From the NCBI RefSeq assembly GCF_037975245.1, contig NC_092562.1, forward strand, positions 26,151,054-26,215,053: 64,000 nucleotides of DNA, written 5' to 3'. The position numbers and the translations under genes were made by a program. The DNA comes from Apostichopus japonicus (Eukaryota; Echinodermata; Holothuroidea; Aspidochirotida; Stichopodidae). Each line of letters starts with the position of its first letter. Positions within the stretch are counted from its first letter, which is position 1. The notes under the pieces are model-generated. The model worked only from the letters and a program-made list of their open reading frames with translations. It did not search any database and was not told the DNA's origin. Of this stretch, positions 12,030-24,278 are shown one piece after another.

Positions 12030-12578
12030 TATCTTTCATGGAGAACAGCATTGTCAGATATTAAACTGCAATTCTATAGCCTAAGCAAACACCTCTTCAT
12101 GTCAACATCACCAAATGTTACCATGGGCACTGTGTACCATTTTTTCTCATGAAATGTCTAATTTTCTTAGAGCACTCCTAAGCACAAACCAGTCATAGAT
12201 GTGACATATCATTCCCTGGAGAGACCTACTGTACAACCAATGTCAACCACACCAAGTAGTAAGTACCTTATTTTTCACAAGCAAGGGATATTTTGCTTTT
12301 TTCATTTGACCTTCTTGAAAATAAAATAATAAATTCTGTTACATTGTGTAGTCTACACCTTCTGCCCAAAGGAACAGAGATCGTTACTGTTGGAGATCAT
12401 TGACAACCAAATGATACAGTAAAAGCTATAAATTTTACATACTTTGGGTGCACCTGTTTTACCAACCATGTTCCCAAAGGAAACAGGTGACCCCCTCCCC
12501 AAGGATGGGACACTACTGTTTCAGAGATATATGAGATGTCATCTTCCCAGCATCATGGCATATAGTGTATCTTCATCG

Positions 12579-12674
12579 CTAGAGTTTTGCTTTGGGATGT
12601 TTTGGCATGATTTGTTGTAACTTCATGGCTAATCCCACGTTGCCTATAATTTTCAATTTTCCACCGAAAAATGC
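12579..12674 (-). CDS. SCP2: SCP2 terminal exon 5
   Basis: Acceptor CCTGCAG, then AFFGGKLKIIGNVGLAMKL and QQIMPKHPKAKL, followed by TAG. It contains the final strand and C-terminal helix of the SCP2 fold and the PTS1 tripeptide. Confidence 0.92.
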   Translation of the reverse strand, partial: AFFGGKLKIIGNVGLAMKLQQIMPKHPKAKL

Positions 12675-15600
12675 CTGCAGGAAAAGCAGAAAAGAGTAAA
12701 ACCATTACCGATACATAAAAGCTTTCATTCAACTTTTCTTCCGTTTTTCTTATGCCCATATTTTCACCCTGGACGTATTTTACTTAGACTCTTACAGTAC
12801 AGTACAAAGGACCTGCTAATGAGCCCTCCAGCTGTCAATATATTGTTATCATCCTTACAGTTTACATTACCTGCTCCATATATAAACATGCCAGAATACA
12901 TTTGTTTGTACAGGGGTCGAAATTTACGCTATTCCGCTATCCCGAGATAGTGAAATCACGAACGGAATACCAATTTGCTTGGGTTCACTATTCCCTATGG
13001 ATAGTGCTAAAAGTGATAGCTAACAACAAACTTTGACAAATCCATCTAAATTTACTTGCCTGTCACTAGTCAGCCAACAATTTTAATTTTTTGTTTGTTT
13101 CCCGGGCGTAAAAGACTTGCCCAGAAATACAAAAGAAACTCTCTTTACACGTGAGTTGCAGTTACGTACTGTACATTACATACATGTTCCGTAGACAACT
13201 GCACTGGCACCAGTATAGCAAGCCTTACATTTTCCTCCAATTTATTGCAATTTACATGTTCCGTATACCATCGCATATGTAGGGAAAATTATCACCTCGT
13301 GGGTAACAGGTAGTACAGTGTTGGAAATCCTTGTTCAATTTCCCGAGAACACACTAAAAACAACTGCCGATTTCCCGATTTTGGTTATATTTTTAGGGCA
13401 AGTCGTTACAATCCCCCAAATCAAATTAAGCTCCTACGCCTATGCTTGTGGGTGTCCAGGGGCGAAGGCCCCCGAAAAATTTTGGTAATTTTGCGTGTCT
13501 GGCGATAAAAAATTAGCAGGTGAAGATGCAAAATAATAACAAATTTTGGAATTTAAATTGTCACGAAGCTGATGAAAATTTTAAAATGACAAGTTGGAGT
13601 AGCAATATTATGTTATGAAAAGAGATTTAAAATGTCTTACAATTTTTAAAAAGTTTAACTTACAAAACTTCCGATATTATGAAACAAACAACTGCCTAAC
13701 AATGAATATACTGTACGTACACCAGTAAACAACTGCAGTGTTTAACCCAACTTAAATACTACGTTAGGCTACAAATGTGCTGCGAATTTCCCAGGTACCT
13801 TGCCAAACAACTGTGAGCTCATCCCCTGTCTAACACCTGTTTGTTAACATTTTTTGGCACGTTTCCAAGAAACGTTACATGGAGTTAAACTGTTTTGGCT
13901 CCATTCTAGAATTAATTAGGTCAGTCAGTAAAGGATCAGTAAAGTTATGCGGAATATTATCTTAGACGTTCAAGAAAAGTAGGTAAAATATCCCTGTTAT
14001 ATTTAGGTAAGTAAAACACACCTCAAGCCAACTGACTTCTCCGCATGAACAAAACAATATATTCCCCATGATACACGAGGCACAGTCCATACTATACAAG
14101 CATAGCACGATATCAAGGCCCCTACAGCTATGGCCATCTTTATGAAAGTAACACTTGTAATGACATGTTTTAGGCCACTTGGCATGATTCACTATATGCT
14201 TAATATTGTCTCCATGTTCTTGTAGAAAACGTCAACTTCGCAAAAAAAAATAGTTGTTTTGTAGTTACGTGTGATCCGTAACCGACGAGGTGGTTAGGCT
14301 ATTCGCTATACACTTAACTATGGTAGGATATTATTTTTGCGTATTTTGGGAAATTCTAGAAAATACTTTTTCTCCCGCTTAACACCAGATGTGGTCTTAC
14401 GGTTTATTCATAGATGGGTGTACTAGAGCCTTGTTAACATGACATTAGTTGCATTTAGCACGATATGCCAGATTTGCGTGAATTTTTCGGAAAAGTGTTT
14501 TGCTCGATCTTTTCGTAAAATTTGAAAGGTGTACCAACTAACTTTTCGTACACAATTGGTAATTTCTCTACTGATTTTCAGTTGTTTTTTTTTTTAAGTC
14601 AAGTGAATACGTTGTGCATTGAGTATAAACTTAACGCGAATGTAAGAAAACGATGCAGGGATTTCCAGCAGACAAATGTTTTCTTTGCTGGATTACTGAG
14701 TCAGTTGAAGGGAATACCGCACATTAGAGGGAATGCTGAACTGAAGTCAAATTCATACGAAAGAAAACGTACTAACTAACATACCATATAAATTTAAAAA
14801 AGAAATGTGGAATGGCAATATAATGGCAACGTGAAATGGCAACGTGGAATGGCAACGTGAAAAACAAATAAATCAAATCAAAATCAAATCAAATCAATAT
14901 TATTCAAAACATTTCCCGCGAGGCTGATTTATTACAGCAACCTTCCCACGCTGGGCCGTGGGTGTCCGTGTGACCTGTATACCCTGAAGTGTGCGAAACT
15001 AGCCATTGACATTGCCCTTGGGAGTGGGTTTTACAACATGCGTCCTGGGTTACCTGCTTTCTTGCCTCAGTACACAAAACACTAATGATTATCATTTACC
15101 CAACAGAAGACTCAACATATAATTTTGTTATGTTATATTTTTCTTTTTATAGTTTCAAAGGAATAGTGGAAAATGAGACGGAATAGTGTATTTTCAAATC
15201 CACTATTCCACTGGAATAGTGGTAAATATTCTAAATTTCGACCCCTGTTGTAATATTGATTTCCACATGTAACACCAACTGGTTTTATTCTCCGTGGAAA
15301 ATGGGAACAGGACATGGGTCAGCAATTGACATGTGTGCCACTTGAAACAAATTGTTACTTTTTTGGGAGAGAAATGAAAACTTGAAGAGCATACTTTATT
15401 TTTTTTTTGGGAGCAGGGCTATAGTTTTAAAATCCCTTATGCATTCCACACAGATTCCCATCAGTGTGCAAGCCTAACCAATATCAATCAATCAATCAGA
15501 AAACATTTATAAAGTGACTATATCAACAGCAGTTGTTCAAAGGTGCTAAAAGACAGTTACATGAATTTAATTACAATACACTTTTCCAAAACATAAATTG

Positions 15601-18600
15601 TTTTTAGTGCAGTTTCTTTAATATATCAACAATCTGGGCACTCTTGATGTGGTTTGGAAGAGCATTCCATTGTTTAAGACCGACACATGAGTATGATCGA
15701 TCAGCAAATGACACACTGTGAGATTTGGGAACAATATAATGAGGTGAAGATATAGATTATCTGAGCTGTCTACATGATAGTTGTAGGTGAAGTAAGTCCG
15801 AGATGTAAGATGGCGAATGTTTAATGGTAAGCTTTGTACACAAGAAGAAGAAGTACTTTCAACTTGATATGCTGTTGTTATGGGGAGCCAGTGTCTACAT
15901 GATAGTTGTAGGTGAAGTAAGTCCGAGATGTAAGATTGCGAATGTTGAATGGTAAGCTTTGTACACAAGAAGAAGAAGTACTTTGAACTTGATACGCTGT
16001 TGTAATGGGGAGCCAGTTTCTGCCCAATGGTTGCAACTGAAGTAAGTCCGAGATGTATTAGGTGGCTATTGTTTATGGTAAGCTTTGTACACAACAAGAA
16101 GAAGTGGCTTTCAACTTGTTACCTTGTTGTTATTGGGAGCCAGTGAAGAGAGTCAAGTCTTTATGATCACAACATCAAAATGATGCACTACTGTATTTTC
16201 AAAAATTTTATTTTTACTTTTTAGAATGGTCTAATCACAAATTTTGAAAGAACAGTGCAACCAACACCAGATTGTGTATGAAACCCTATGAGCTTCATTA
16301 TGCATACAATCATGACCATCTACATGTGTTTGTATATTATTTTTAATACTGTTGAGTCTGTTGTGTATTCAATAGTCACACAAACATTACAAATGTACTT
16401 GTTTGCCACAGTGTTGGGCCACATGCAGAGTTAGAGCAAATGAAGCCAACAGCAACAGCATCGCCTTAGTCTATCCAACACAATTATTGTACGCATGCCA
16501 GGACAGACCTATGTATTGACATTCCAGTTCGTAATTGTCCATTAGGCTGTAGCACGCTGGACTAAGTGTTTAATCCAACCACTCCCTCTCTCTCTCAAAT
16601 GACATTTCTGCACCAACCACTTGAAGGACACACTTAACAAGGACCCTCAAGTTATTAATACTCAGCCTGTGCTCAGTCCAAAGTGTTCACTGTGTAGTCT
16701 TCATTGTACTTTTATAGTATAATTTGCTTGCGCATTTGCCCGCTTAATATTTTGGAACCCACTGAGCGTTGATAAACACAGGATGGCTTGATTATGGTCT
16801 GAGTTGTTTATTAGCATTATTCTCTGCTTTGGCAGCAAAAGTACATTGTGCAATAGTAGTAAAAAAGAGGGTAGGACTAGGGATTGGTATGTTGGTGGTA
16901 AACTATGGAATCATGCATAATGAGGATTTAAGATTTGGATGACTTACTGATCTAGTTATGTCTACATCACATATAGGTATGAGGGTAGCATGATACACTG
17001 ATCGCCAACTGAATACTAGAGTATTTCAGTAGCATGCAGGAATCTTTACAGATTTTGTAAGTTAACTTGGGCTGACATCTGTAAACTGAAGAAGAGTCCA
17101 GGAATTTTATTTAATATATATTTTAAACTATTTTAAAATATTTTTAACTACTTTCATGGGATTTCAGCTAAATTTGCAGGAGCAAAAATTTTTTTTCATT
17201 CAGCATTGGTCTTTGTGACAGATACTAGTTGGAGGGTCAATTTTCTATTTCATGTCCAATGTCTTAAATTGTCATGAGGACTCGTACGGAGATGAGAATA
17301 TAACAAAAAAATTGACTTACTATTGGTGGCTGTAGTTTACCGGTCATAATATTGACCAGGTCTTTGTCCTTCATTGTGAATGTACAATCTGCCTTTCCTG
17401 AAATAAAACATGTTTAAAGTTCTCAGTGTAAGTCTGCGTGTCATGCTGGATTGAGAAATTATCAAAACGAGACACGTACGATGACATTTGACGAGGCTTC
17501 AATATAAAATATAAATTATTCATTACGATGAAAGACACTTATTGTCTGCAAATCAACTCTTTTAGTTAAACATAAAAATATTAATCAACCATTCAAAAAT
17601 CAACAGTCGACAAGTTTCTTAGAAAATAAGAGGTAAGGAGGAAAATTAAATCAGCATTTAATATTCTGTTATTTGCAATTACAAATGGACATTGTAATGA
17701 GGTCAATATTTTTCCAAAAGCAAAAGTTGCTGTACAGTTTACTTTGTGTGTGCATCCTATTAGGGAATTCCACACAAATATTAGACAAATAAAAAATTCA
17801 GTTTTGACAGAGCAAAGAAGGAATTGCCTATAGGACTACACTAACCTAAATATACAGTAACTTATAGCAATATCTTGGTTTTGTAACAGTGCAGAAGTGT
17901 TTACTCTAAGAAATTTATCATTGAGTCAAAATGGCTAATATCTGAATATTTGACTCACCACCCTCCTGGGGGAGTCTAAGGGGAGGGGTAAAATTTGGGG
18001 CAAATTATTTGATTGAACCAAAAACACAATCGTTTTTGCTTTTTCACGATGTTACATTTTGCCGACAATATTAGTACTAGGGGCGTAGCAAGGATTTTCA
18101 AAGTTGTAGGCACGACTATCTGAGTGGAGCGCCACCATCGGTTGGCGCGGAGCGTACAAGAAAATTTTTGGTTTTACAAACCCCCCCAGATGGCCGGAAA
18201 CGGCCCTTCCCGAGTGTTCATTCTGGTTCCCTGGCCTCTTGGTAACTTGAGACACCTCATTCAATATCACTTTTAAACCCCAAAAATAAACGAGTTAAAA
18301 TAGTACGTAATTCAATACTACATAATGTATTTAAAATTAGCAAGGTACATTTACAGAGTAAGCCAGTAACAACAGGCAACAAAGTGCTGCAGCTTTATAA
18401 AGTCTGTTAATCAACGATAGGCTTATTTGACTGTGCAATGTTTCTCAACTGAAATATTATCTGTGTAAGCGGGTTCTTAACTAAATGTTAAAAAACTGAC
18501 AAGATCTGATCCTAGTCTTTTTCGGCAGGTAGAGTGTTGATTGAAACGGCATGCGATAGAAATGACAGCCTAGATGACAGAAGAATATGTCACCTAATTT

Positions 18601-21600
18601 AGCCATATTCTTGCTACGTTCATTTCAATAATTTTTCCTGTCTAGACTCTAAAACTCGTCCAGCAAGCTTATGGATTTGAGTTATGGGTGTTTGTAAAAA
18701 AAAAAGATAACTTGGCCAAAAAAAGTGTAGGCCCGGGCCTTCAGTGCTACATACTGGCTACGCTCCTGTGTACTAAACATCGGCCAATCCAATGTCTGAT
18801 TTTAAATTGAGGCATGGAACCCTGAGCTTTATTAAAACGAAGATTGCTAAATCATAATAAATTAGTTGGTTGCATATTACGCATTATTTTTACAAGCTAA
18901 ATTTGGCTCAAATAGTGCACCACTTGCAATGCAGGGTAGGAATTAAGATTTGGCTTTGGGGGGCTATTTTGGAAAATGAAAAGTTAAAAACGCCCCCTTA
19001 ATGTATTTATGAGGGCTTTTTTAAGGTTTATGGGGGCTCTTTAGTTTTGCAAAGTTCAATATGCTGTTTACGGAAAAGGTTTTAAGCATTAATCAGGATC
19101 AAGTAAGCACAATTACCCTCTTCCTAGTTATCTGCAACCTTATAGCAAATTCATTGAAAGTTTAATTTCCAAAATTTGCGATCGTTCAGCAAATACCGTC
19201 AATCCACCACATACTGTATATGACGAAAACCAATAACCCATCAACTGAAATACTGTAGAAAGCACAGGTTTACTTCCACTGTAGTGCCCTTTCCTTTAAT
19301 CATGTATTTTTTCGTGTGTGGATAAAATCACTCACCAACAAATACGAAACCATTATACCGCTGAAAAGTATTCGAAGTTAAAACCTTCTAACCATCGCCA
19401 CAGCAACGGTGTACGTAAAATACAACATTCCCTCTTTAAGACATAGCACATACCTTCCAAACAACTGCTGATTTCCAGCAAATTGAAAGTTGTAAACAAA
19501 GCTATGCATTTTTGTTTGTTTTGCAAACCGATGGTTAGGCTACTGTACATTTCCCATTATCTTAGTGTGGTTGTTAGGCTAACATGTGGTCGTAGGTTGC
19601 AGTATTTCATGGATATTTTAGTTCTAGCTAACTGCGTCACAATTTCAGCGAATAAAGAGATGCTTCGACACAATATGTGTCGAAGGATGAATTTGGGCAA
19701 TAACACTTTTTGGTTGCTAGGATATGGCCACGCCATGTGGCGAGACACCATTTTAATTTCAGGCGATTCTGAGAGTGGTCAACGTGGAATCGACCCGAAA
19801 ATCTGTTGATTTGGCATGGATTGACTCATATATGGGAGTGTTAGCTCTGTGGTTAACGCCTATGCCTTTCAATCACAAGGTCCCGAGTTTGAGTCGCTCC
19901 AAGATTAATGTATGTCGTCCAGTTACAGAGTTGTTGACAATTGACAATTCATAATCATTGACGTTAAATATGAATCTAAGAGACTGACCTCAGTCAGCTT
20001 GCGGCTTTGATAAGCCAACAATGGCTTCTTCGCAAGTTCCTGCTTGCAGGAGGATCTAAATACCTATATAAACTAATAAGACTGAGGGTAATTGAAAAAG
20101 AACAAGGCAAATGCTATCCAGGTCATAGAAACTATATTAAACACATTTTGATGCTTAATTTACCTTTGCCTCCTTTCTGGACTGAACCATTTCCATGTTT
20201 GACATTGACTAGCCATCTTTCTTTGCTTCCCCCGGGGCCGTCTATCACGTTGAATGCAAACACTGCTTTTATTTTCTCCACATATTTTGGTCCATCCTGA
20301 CAAAAAGAAACGAGAATACAGACTACTGTACAAGAAGAAAACAGATGAGCCAACTAAGTGAAATTAAAACAAGAGCATCAATGATGCAGTATCTCAATAC
20401 TGGAAGTTTTAATTTTGATTCCTAATTTCAAATCTTTGCTCTGTCTCTACAATTATCAATATCAATCATGGTACAACAAATATATAACTTGCATTTTTGC
20501 TACTTTGCCACGAATAGTCTCTGTAGGTTACACTTTATCCTGCTAGTCTTGCCTTTAGCGCTCATTGCCTGTTAGTCGAAAGAACGACGTTGCAAGGTTT
20601 AGTAATGTCATAGAATATTTAAGAACTTGTTTTTTATGTGGTATCCTTCATCTTAGGTCAGTCTCTGTTGGACTTTTTGGTCATATAGCTTGACGTCAAT
20701 GACAACGGCCAAATTAGAAGAGGCGAACAACTCGACCATATTCTTGATGCCTGCCTTGAGAGCTACAGTAGGCCTATTGACCTACTGTATGTTACTGTAG
20801 ACTGTAGTGGTGACTACCATCAAAACTGTGTCCACTTCTAGATATCAAAACAACCCACGTTTTTCCATCTCAATTTTTCGGACATGAAGATTTCATGGAT
20901 TTATGACTTGGAAAAAATAATGTAAAAGAAGATTACAAGTTTTTATATGCAAGTGATGGGTGGCCTCCACTTCCCCTAATAGCCACCTCAGTTCCTCTCC
21001 ATTTTGTTATTTTATTTTAATTCTTTGTACATTTGATGTCAAACATTACAGGTTCAAAAGAAAGCTAAACATACTTCTTATAACCTTATACATCTTATAT
21101 CCTTATAAATAAAACATAACCTTATACAATTTTTATAGTCTTATCAAAGTTGTGATGCTATGGCCGGCTCCTCTTTTATACGTACCCATCAAACAAACTT
21201 ACCCTGGTCCTTCCTAGGAAAAGCTGTCTGAACACCAGTACAATGCTAATGTGGCTATCACTGAAAGCCTAACAGGCCTAGGCCTATATATTTAAATGCA
21301 CTAGGCCTACAGTAAGTAGCCTTCAGAAATACAAGAATGTGTATACGTAATTATACAAAATACATGAAGGGCAATCAAACAAACTTATCATGGCCCTTGC
21401 TCTGAAAAGCTACCTGAACACCAGTACTATCCTTAAATGGATGTTACAAAAACGAAGGCCTAATATAAATTAAATGCACTACGTCGAATTCAGCAGTACA
21501 GAATGTAATTAGCATGCAATACACTAACACCTCGCGTACCTTACTACAGAACAGAAATTTGTTCGCGAGGGTAGCCATTTTCATATATCTAACATGTAGC

Positions 21601-24278
21601 TGTTATGAGTCATAGCCAATCTGCTACAAAACAGACTTGGGGGCGGGGCTTAATCATCAAAAACGGACCTTTTTACTAAAAGTAGGGGCGGCAGCTCAGT
21701 GTTGTTTTAAGAAAGAAAAATCATTTAAACATCAAATAAAGCAAATAAAAGCCATTAAATGTCATATATAAGTAGTAAAATTCTTATTAATACCTACCTG
21801 TAAACAACAAATGAAAGTTTAAAATTTTAATAAAATATATAATACATAGGACCCTATCTTAGACGATACCACTGTTGAAAGACAGTTCTATTCAATTCTC
21901 TTTCATAAAACATAAGTTTTGGAGCGTGTGCAAAACAGGTCTGCCAAAGTGTGTTTTCAGTCCAAATTGGCCCGATTTGGACATAAATCGGTGAAAAAGT
22001 CATGGAATGAGATACAATTCTGGAATAAAAAATAGTAACTTTTGTTGGTCTATATGATATATTTTTGTACTGGAAATTCCAGAGAAAAAGAACTTTGTTT
22101 GAAGACGCTGAAAAATTTTTAAGAGAAGAGAAAGTCCCACTTAGTGTTACAATATCTCTATACATGTAATGTATTGAGATAAAAACTACTGCATGAGAAA
22201 TGGTAAATTGATCACTTCTAAACAGATGACAGTCAACAGTATGAAAAAAAAACTACTGTATGAGAAATGGTAAATTGATCACTTCTAAACAGATGACAGT
22301 CAACAGTATGAAAAAAAAAACTACTGTATGAGAAATGGTAAATTGATCGCTTCTAAACAGATGAGAGTCAACAGAGTGAAAATAATAAAACTACTGTATG
22401 AGAAATGGTAAATTGATCACTTCCTAACAGATGACAGTCAACAGAGTGAAAATAATAAAACTACTGCATGAGAAATGGTAAATTGATGGCTTCTTAACAG
22501 ATGACAGTCAACAGTAAGAAAATTAAACAACTACTGCATGAGAAATGGTGAATTTGATCGCTTCTAAACAGATGACAGTCAACAGAGTGAAAATAAAAAA
22601 AACTACTCCATGAGAAACGGTGAATTGATCGCTTCTAAAATGAAAATTATGATAATCCAGACAGGTTCAGCTGCATTTGAAATTGCTCTTAAGCACCACG
22701 CACTTTCGACTTTGTCCAAACCTAGGAAACAATAACTGCTAACAGCAATTGACAATAAGGCTACACTTGCTTATGTACAAGTCCTACATCTTCCCTTGAA
22801 CTGGCAAGAGAATGATGGGATGTATGAGTACTGTAGTTTGCTCAATGCAATTGCACTTTATTTGCACAGTATAAGATTAGTGGATAATTCTTTTGATGGA
22901 ATCTAAGGTCTTCGTCTTAAAGAGATTACAGTCCAAGACTAAAAAAAATCAAATACATAGCTTGTGAAGTACATTGATCCAGCTACCCAACTTTAACACA
23001 GTTGTTTTTTTGTGATGCAAAAAAGAGAGATAAATTGCAGCTGAACAAACATAACAAATGTATCAGGTTTCTAGGATGAGTCAACAAGACTACTATAACA
23101 GCCAAGAAAACAAAAGTTCTCAAGATTATCTGCCCAGATGATATCAGAGACCACAGAACTGTGATCATCTTCCGGAAGTAAGAGGTTCAACCAAACAGGT
23201 TGCCTTCAATCAACAGTATCTAGTTGAGCTAGAGAAAATTTAGTGAGGTGGGGCTTTTAATCAACAGTTAGTATATATGTTTCTGTCCAATACAGGTTTT
23301 CTTCATTGTCCACGTCCCGGAATGCTTTCACAACTGTAATTATTAATTCATCATACAAAATAAATTCAACTGTGCAGGACATTAAGGGTAAACATTTTTG
23401 TGTGATATAATCATGTGACTTTCATCGACCTTTTAACAGTGATTTCAATTGTGGAAGGGATCCGAATTTCATCAACTGGTAGACAAAATGTTAGCATTCT
23501 TTACAACTTTAACTTCCCCCTGTACAAAATATTTATAAACAGAAAAGAAAAAAATTCAAAAATATCTCAATTGAAAATAAAGCACGGTATAACAAATTAA
23601 TTGTACAAATGTACCTTTTTTAATGTCTCTTCTATTAAGTTGAACAACGGTTCACACTGAAATGACTCAGCAGACGAGTAGACTGTCTGTATACATGGCC
23701 TGAAAAAGAAGACGAAATACAAAGGAAAATTTATAGAAAGCTTTGCACCTGAAACTAAAAACTTATTGTTTAACATACTCTACAAACACTAGTTCAAACC
23801 ATAACAAATGCTAACGCTGTCAATGGTTTTAATAAACATAACTTACAAGTACAGCTGCTAAAGAATGTTTGTGCAGCTAGCTCTTAACCTGAACGGATGA
23901 ATTATATTCAGCCTGTAGCTACTCTACACTTACATGGTTGTAGCAGATGGATTAGTACAACTACTTACAGGTTTTGGTCCCGAAATGTTTCTGAATCAAG
24001 TTATTTGGATGTGTTCTTGTTTATTTACATGAACCATTAACATAGCAGGATGTGTTTTGGATAAAGCATACTCTATATAAAATGTCACTTCAATTTTACA
24101 AGGCCATATAAACATTCTGGGACTGCTAAGAAGGAAAACATTATTAGAAAGTTCTTAACATGTTCAGTGTTTTTGGAAACATGCTGAGGGGCAGAGTTTT
24201 ACCATACCTGTTATTGCCAATACTGGGTTGTTGAACATCTTGTGTCCCAATTTTCAATTTACGATGGTGTTCAGACAT
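12579..24278 (-). CDS. SCP2: SCP2-domain sterol carrier protein, stand-alone, five coding exons
   Basis: Coding exons, in order on the minus strand, are 24278-24208, 23699-23615, 20296-20164, 17397-17321 and 12674-12579. They give 153 residues with GT-AG introns and consistent phases throughout. Residues ~1-40 are a poorly conserved N-terminal extension. The SCP2 fold follows: LFNLIEETLKK, then AVFAFNVIDGPGG, KADCTFTM, MTGKLQP and AFFGGKLKIIGNVGLAMKL. The last three residues are AKL, a type-1 peroxisomal targeting signal. SCP2 domains bind lipids and fatty acyl-CoAs and act in peroxisomal lipid metabolism or transfer. DGPGG and the AKL tail fit SCP2/SCPx rather than HSD17B4 or HSDL2. There is no thiolase domain upstream, so this is a separate short gene rather than SCPx. 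Introns carry TIR elements, a SINE and a satellite-like array. Confidence 0.9.
12911..15247. mobile_element. 2.3-kb TIR element with 5-bp target duplication
   Basis: Perfect 16-bp inverted termini CAGGGGTCGAAATTTA, with TTGTA on both outer sides (12906-12910 and 15248-15252). Just inside both ends there are repeated CACTATTCC/GGAATAGTG words, probable subterminal repeats. The interior shows no recognisable transposase. It has a run of AATGGCAACGTGA repeats (14808-14863) and an AAATC repeat. It lies in SCP2 intron 4. Confidence 0.8.
14808..14895. repeat. short tandem repeats inside the TIR element
   Basis: Four imperfect copies of AATGGCAACGTG followed by (AAATC)n. Confidence 0.7.
15480..16150. 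repeat. dispersed repeat with three ~125-bp tandem units
   Basis: It starts with (AATC)n and an ACATTTATAAAG motif. From about 15771 a ~125-bp unit recurs three times (starts near 15771, 15896 and 16020), each with GAAGTAAGTCCGAGATGTA and GGTAAGCTTTGTACACAA. Related leading sequence occurs at 29745-29965. The class is not recognised. It lies within SCP2 intron 4. Confidence 0.75.
17321..17397 (-). CDS. SCP2: SCP2 exon 4
   Basis: Between TTTCAG and GTAAGT. Two bases complete a glycine codon, then 25 codons read KADCTFTMKDKDLVNIMTGK and LQPPI. This is the central SCP2 motif (aDvt, then fsGkl). Confidence 0.92.
18078..18768. mobile_element. 691-bp TIR element, GGGGCGTAGC family
   Basis: Left end TAGGGGCGTAGC and inverted right end CAGGAGCGTAGCC. 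Flanks are AGTAC and TGTAC, a near-match for a 5-bp duplication. The interior contains an inverted copy of the dispersed CCATCGGTTGGCG / ATGGCCGGAAACGG repeat, also seen at 4.1, 5.3, 37.3 and 39.2 kb. Confidence 0.6.
19834..20063 (+). mobile_element. tRNA-derived SINE, copy 1
   Basis: The head has a pol III A-box-like TTAGCTCTGTGGTTAACGCC and a degenerate B box near GTCCCGAGTTTGAGTC. A non-tRNA body follows (ACGTTAAATATGAATC, GCGGCTTTGATAAGCCAA). It ends at AGGAGGATCTAAATAC. A second copy lies at 36024. It sits in SCP2 intron 3, antisense to the gene. Confidence 0.8.
20164..20296 (-). CDS. SCP2: SCP2 exon 3
   Basis: Between TTGTCAG and GTAAAT. Reads DGPKYVEKIKAVFAFNVIDG then PGGSKERWLVNVKHGNG, the first half of the SCP2 beta-sheet. 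It ends one base into a glycine codon. Confidence 0.92.
22186..22640. repeat. ~65-70-bp tandem array, about seven copies
   Basis: The unit is ACTACTGYATGAGAAATGG, TAAATTGATCACTTCT, ACAGATGACAGTCAACAG, plus an A-rich spacer of variable length. Copies are highly similar, so the expansion is recent. It lies in SCP2 intron 2. Confidence 0.9.
23615..23699 (-). CDS. SCP2: SCP2 exon 2
   Basis: Between TTTTTCAG and GTACAT. Reads PCIQTVYSSAESFQCEPLFN then LIEETLKK. The last part is the first SCP2 helix; the earlier part is not conserved. Confidence 0.85.
24208..24278 (-). CDS. SCP2: SCP2 exon 1 (start codon)
   Basis: ATG at 24278 opens MSEHHRKLKIGTQDVQQPSI and GNN, then two bases of the next codon before GTATGG. 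A pyrimidine-rich acceptor-like sequence ends at 24290, only 11 nt upstream, so a 5' UTR intron is likely. Confidence 0.75.

Noticed and set aside
18078-18768. 8-bp target duplication for this element
   Set aside because: Flanks agree only in GTAC; a decayed 5-bp duplication is the better reading.
22186-22640. CRISPR-like array
   Set aside because: Whole unit repeats with no unique spacers, in an intron of a eukaryotic gene.
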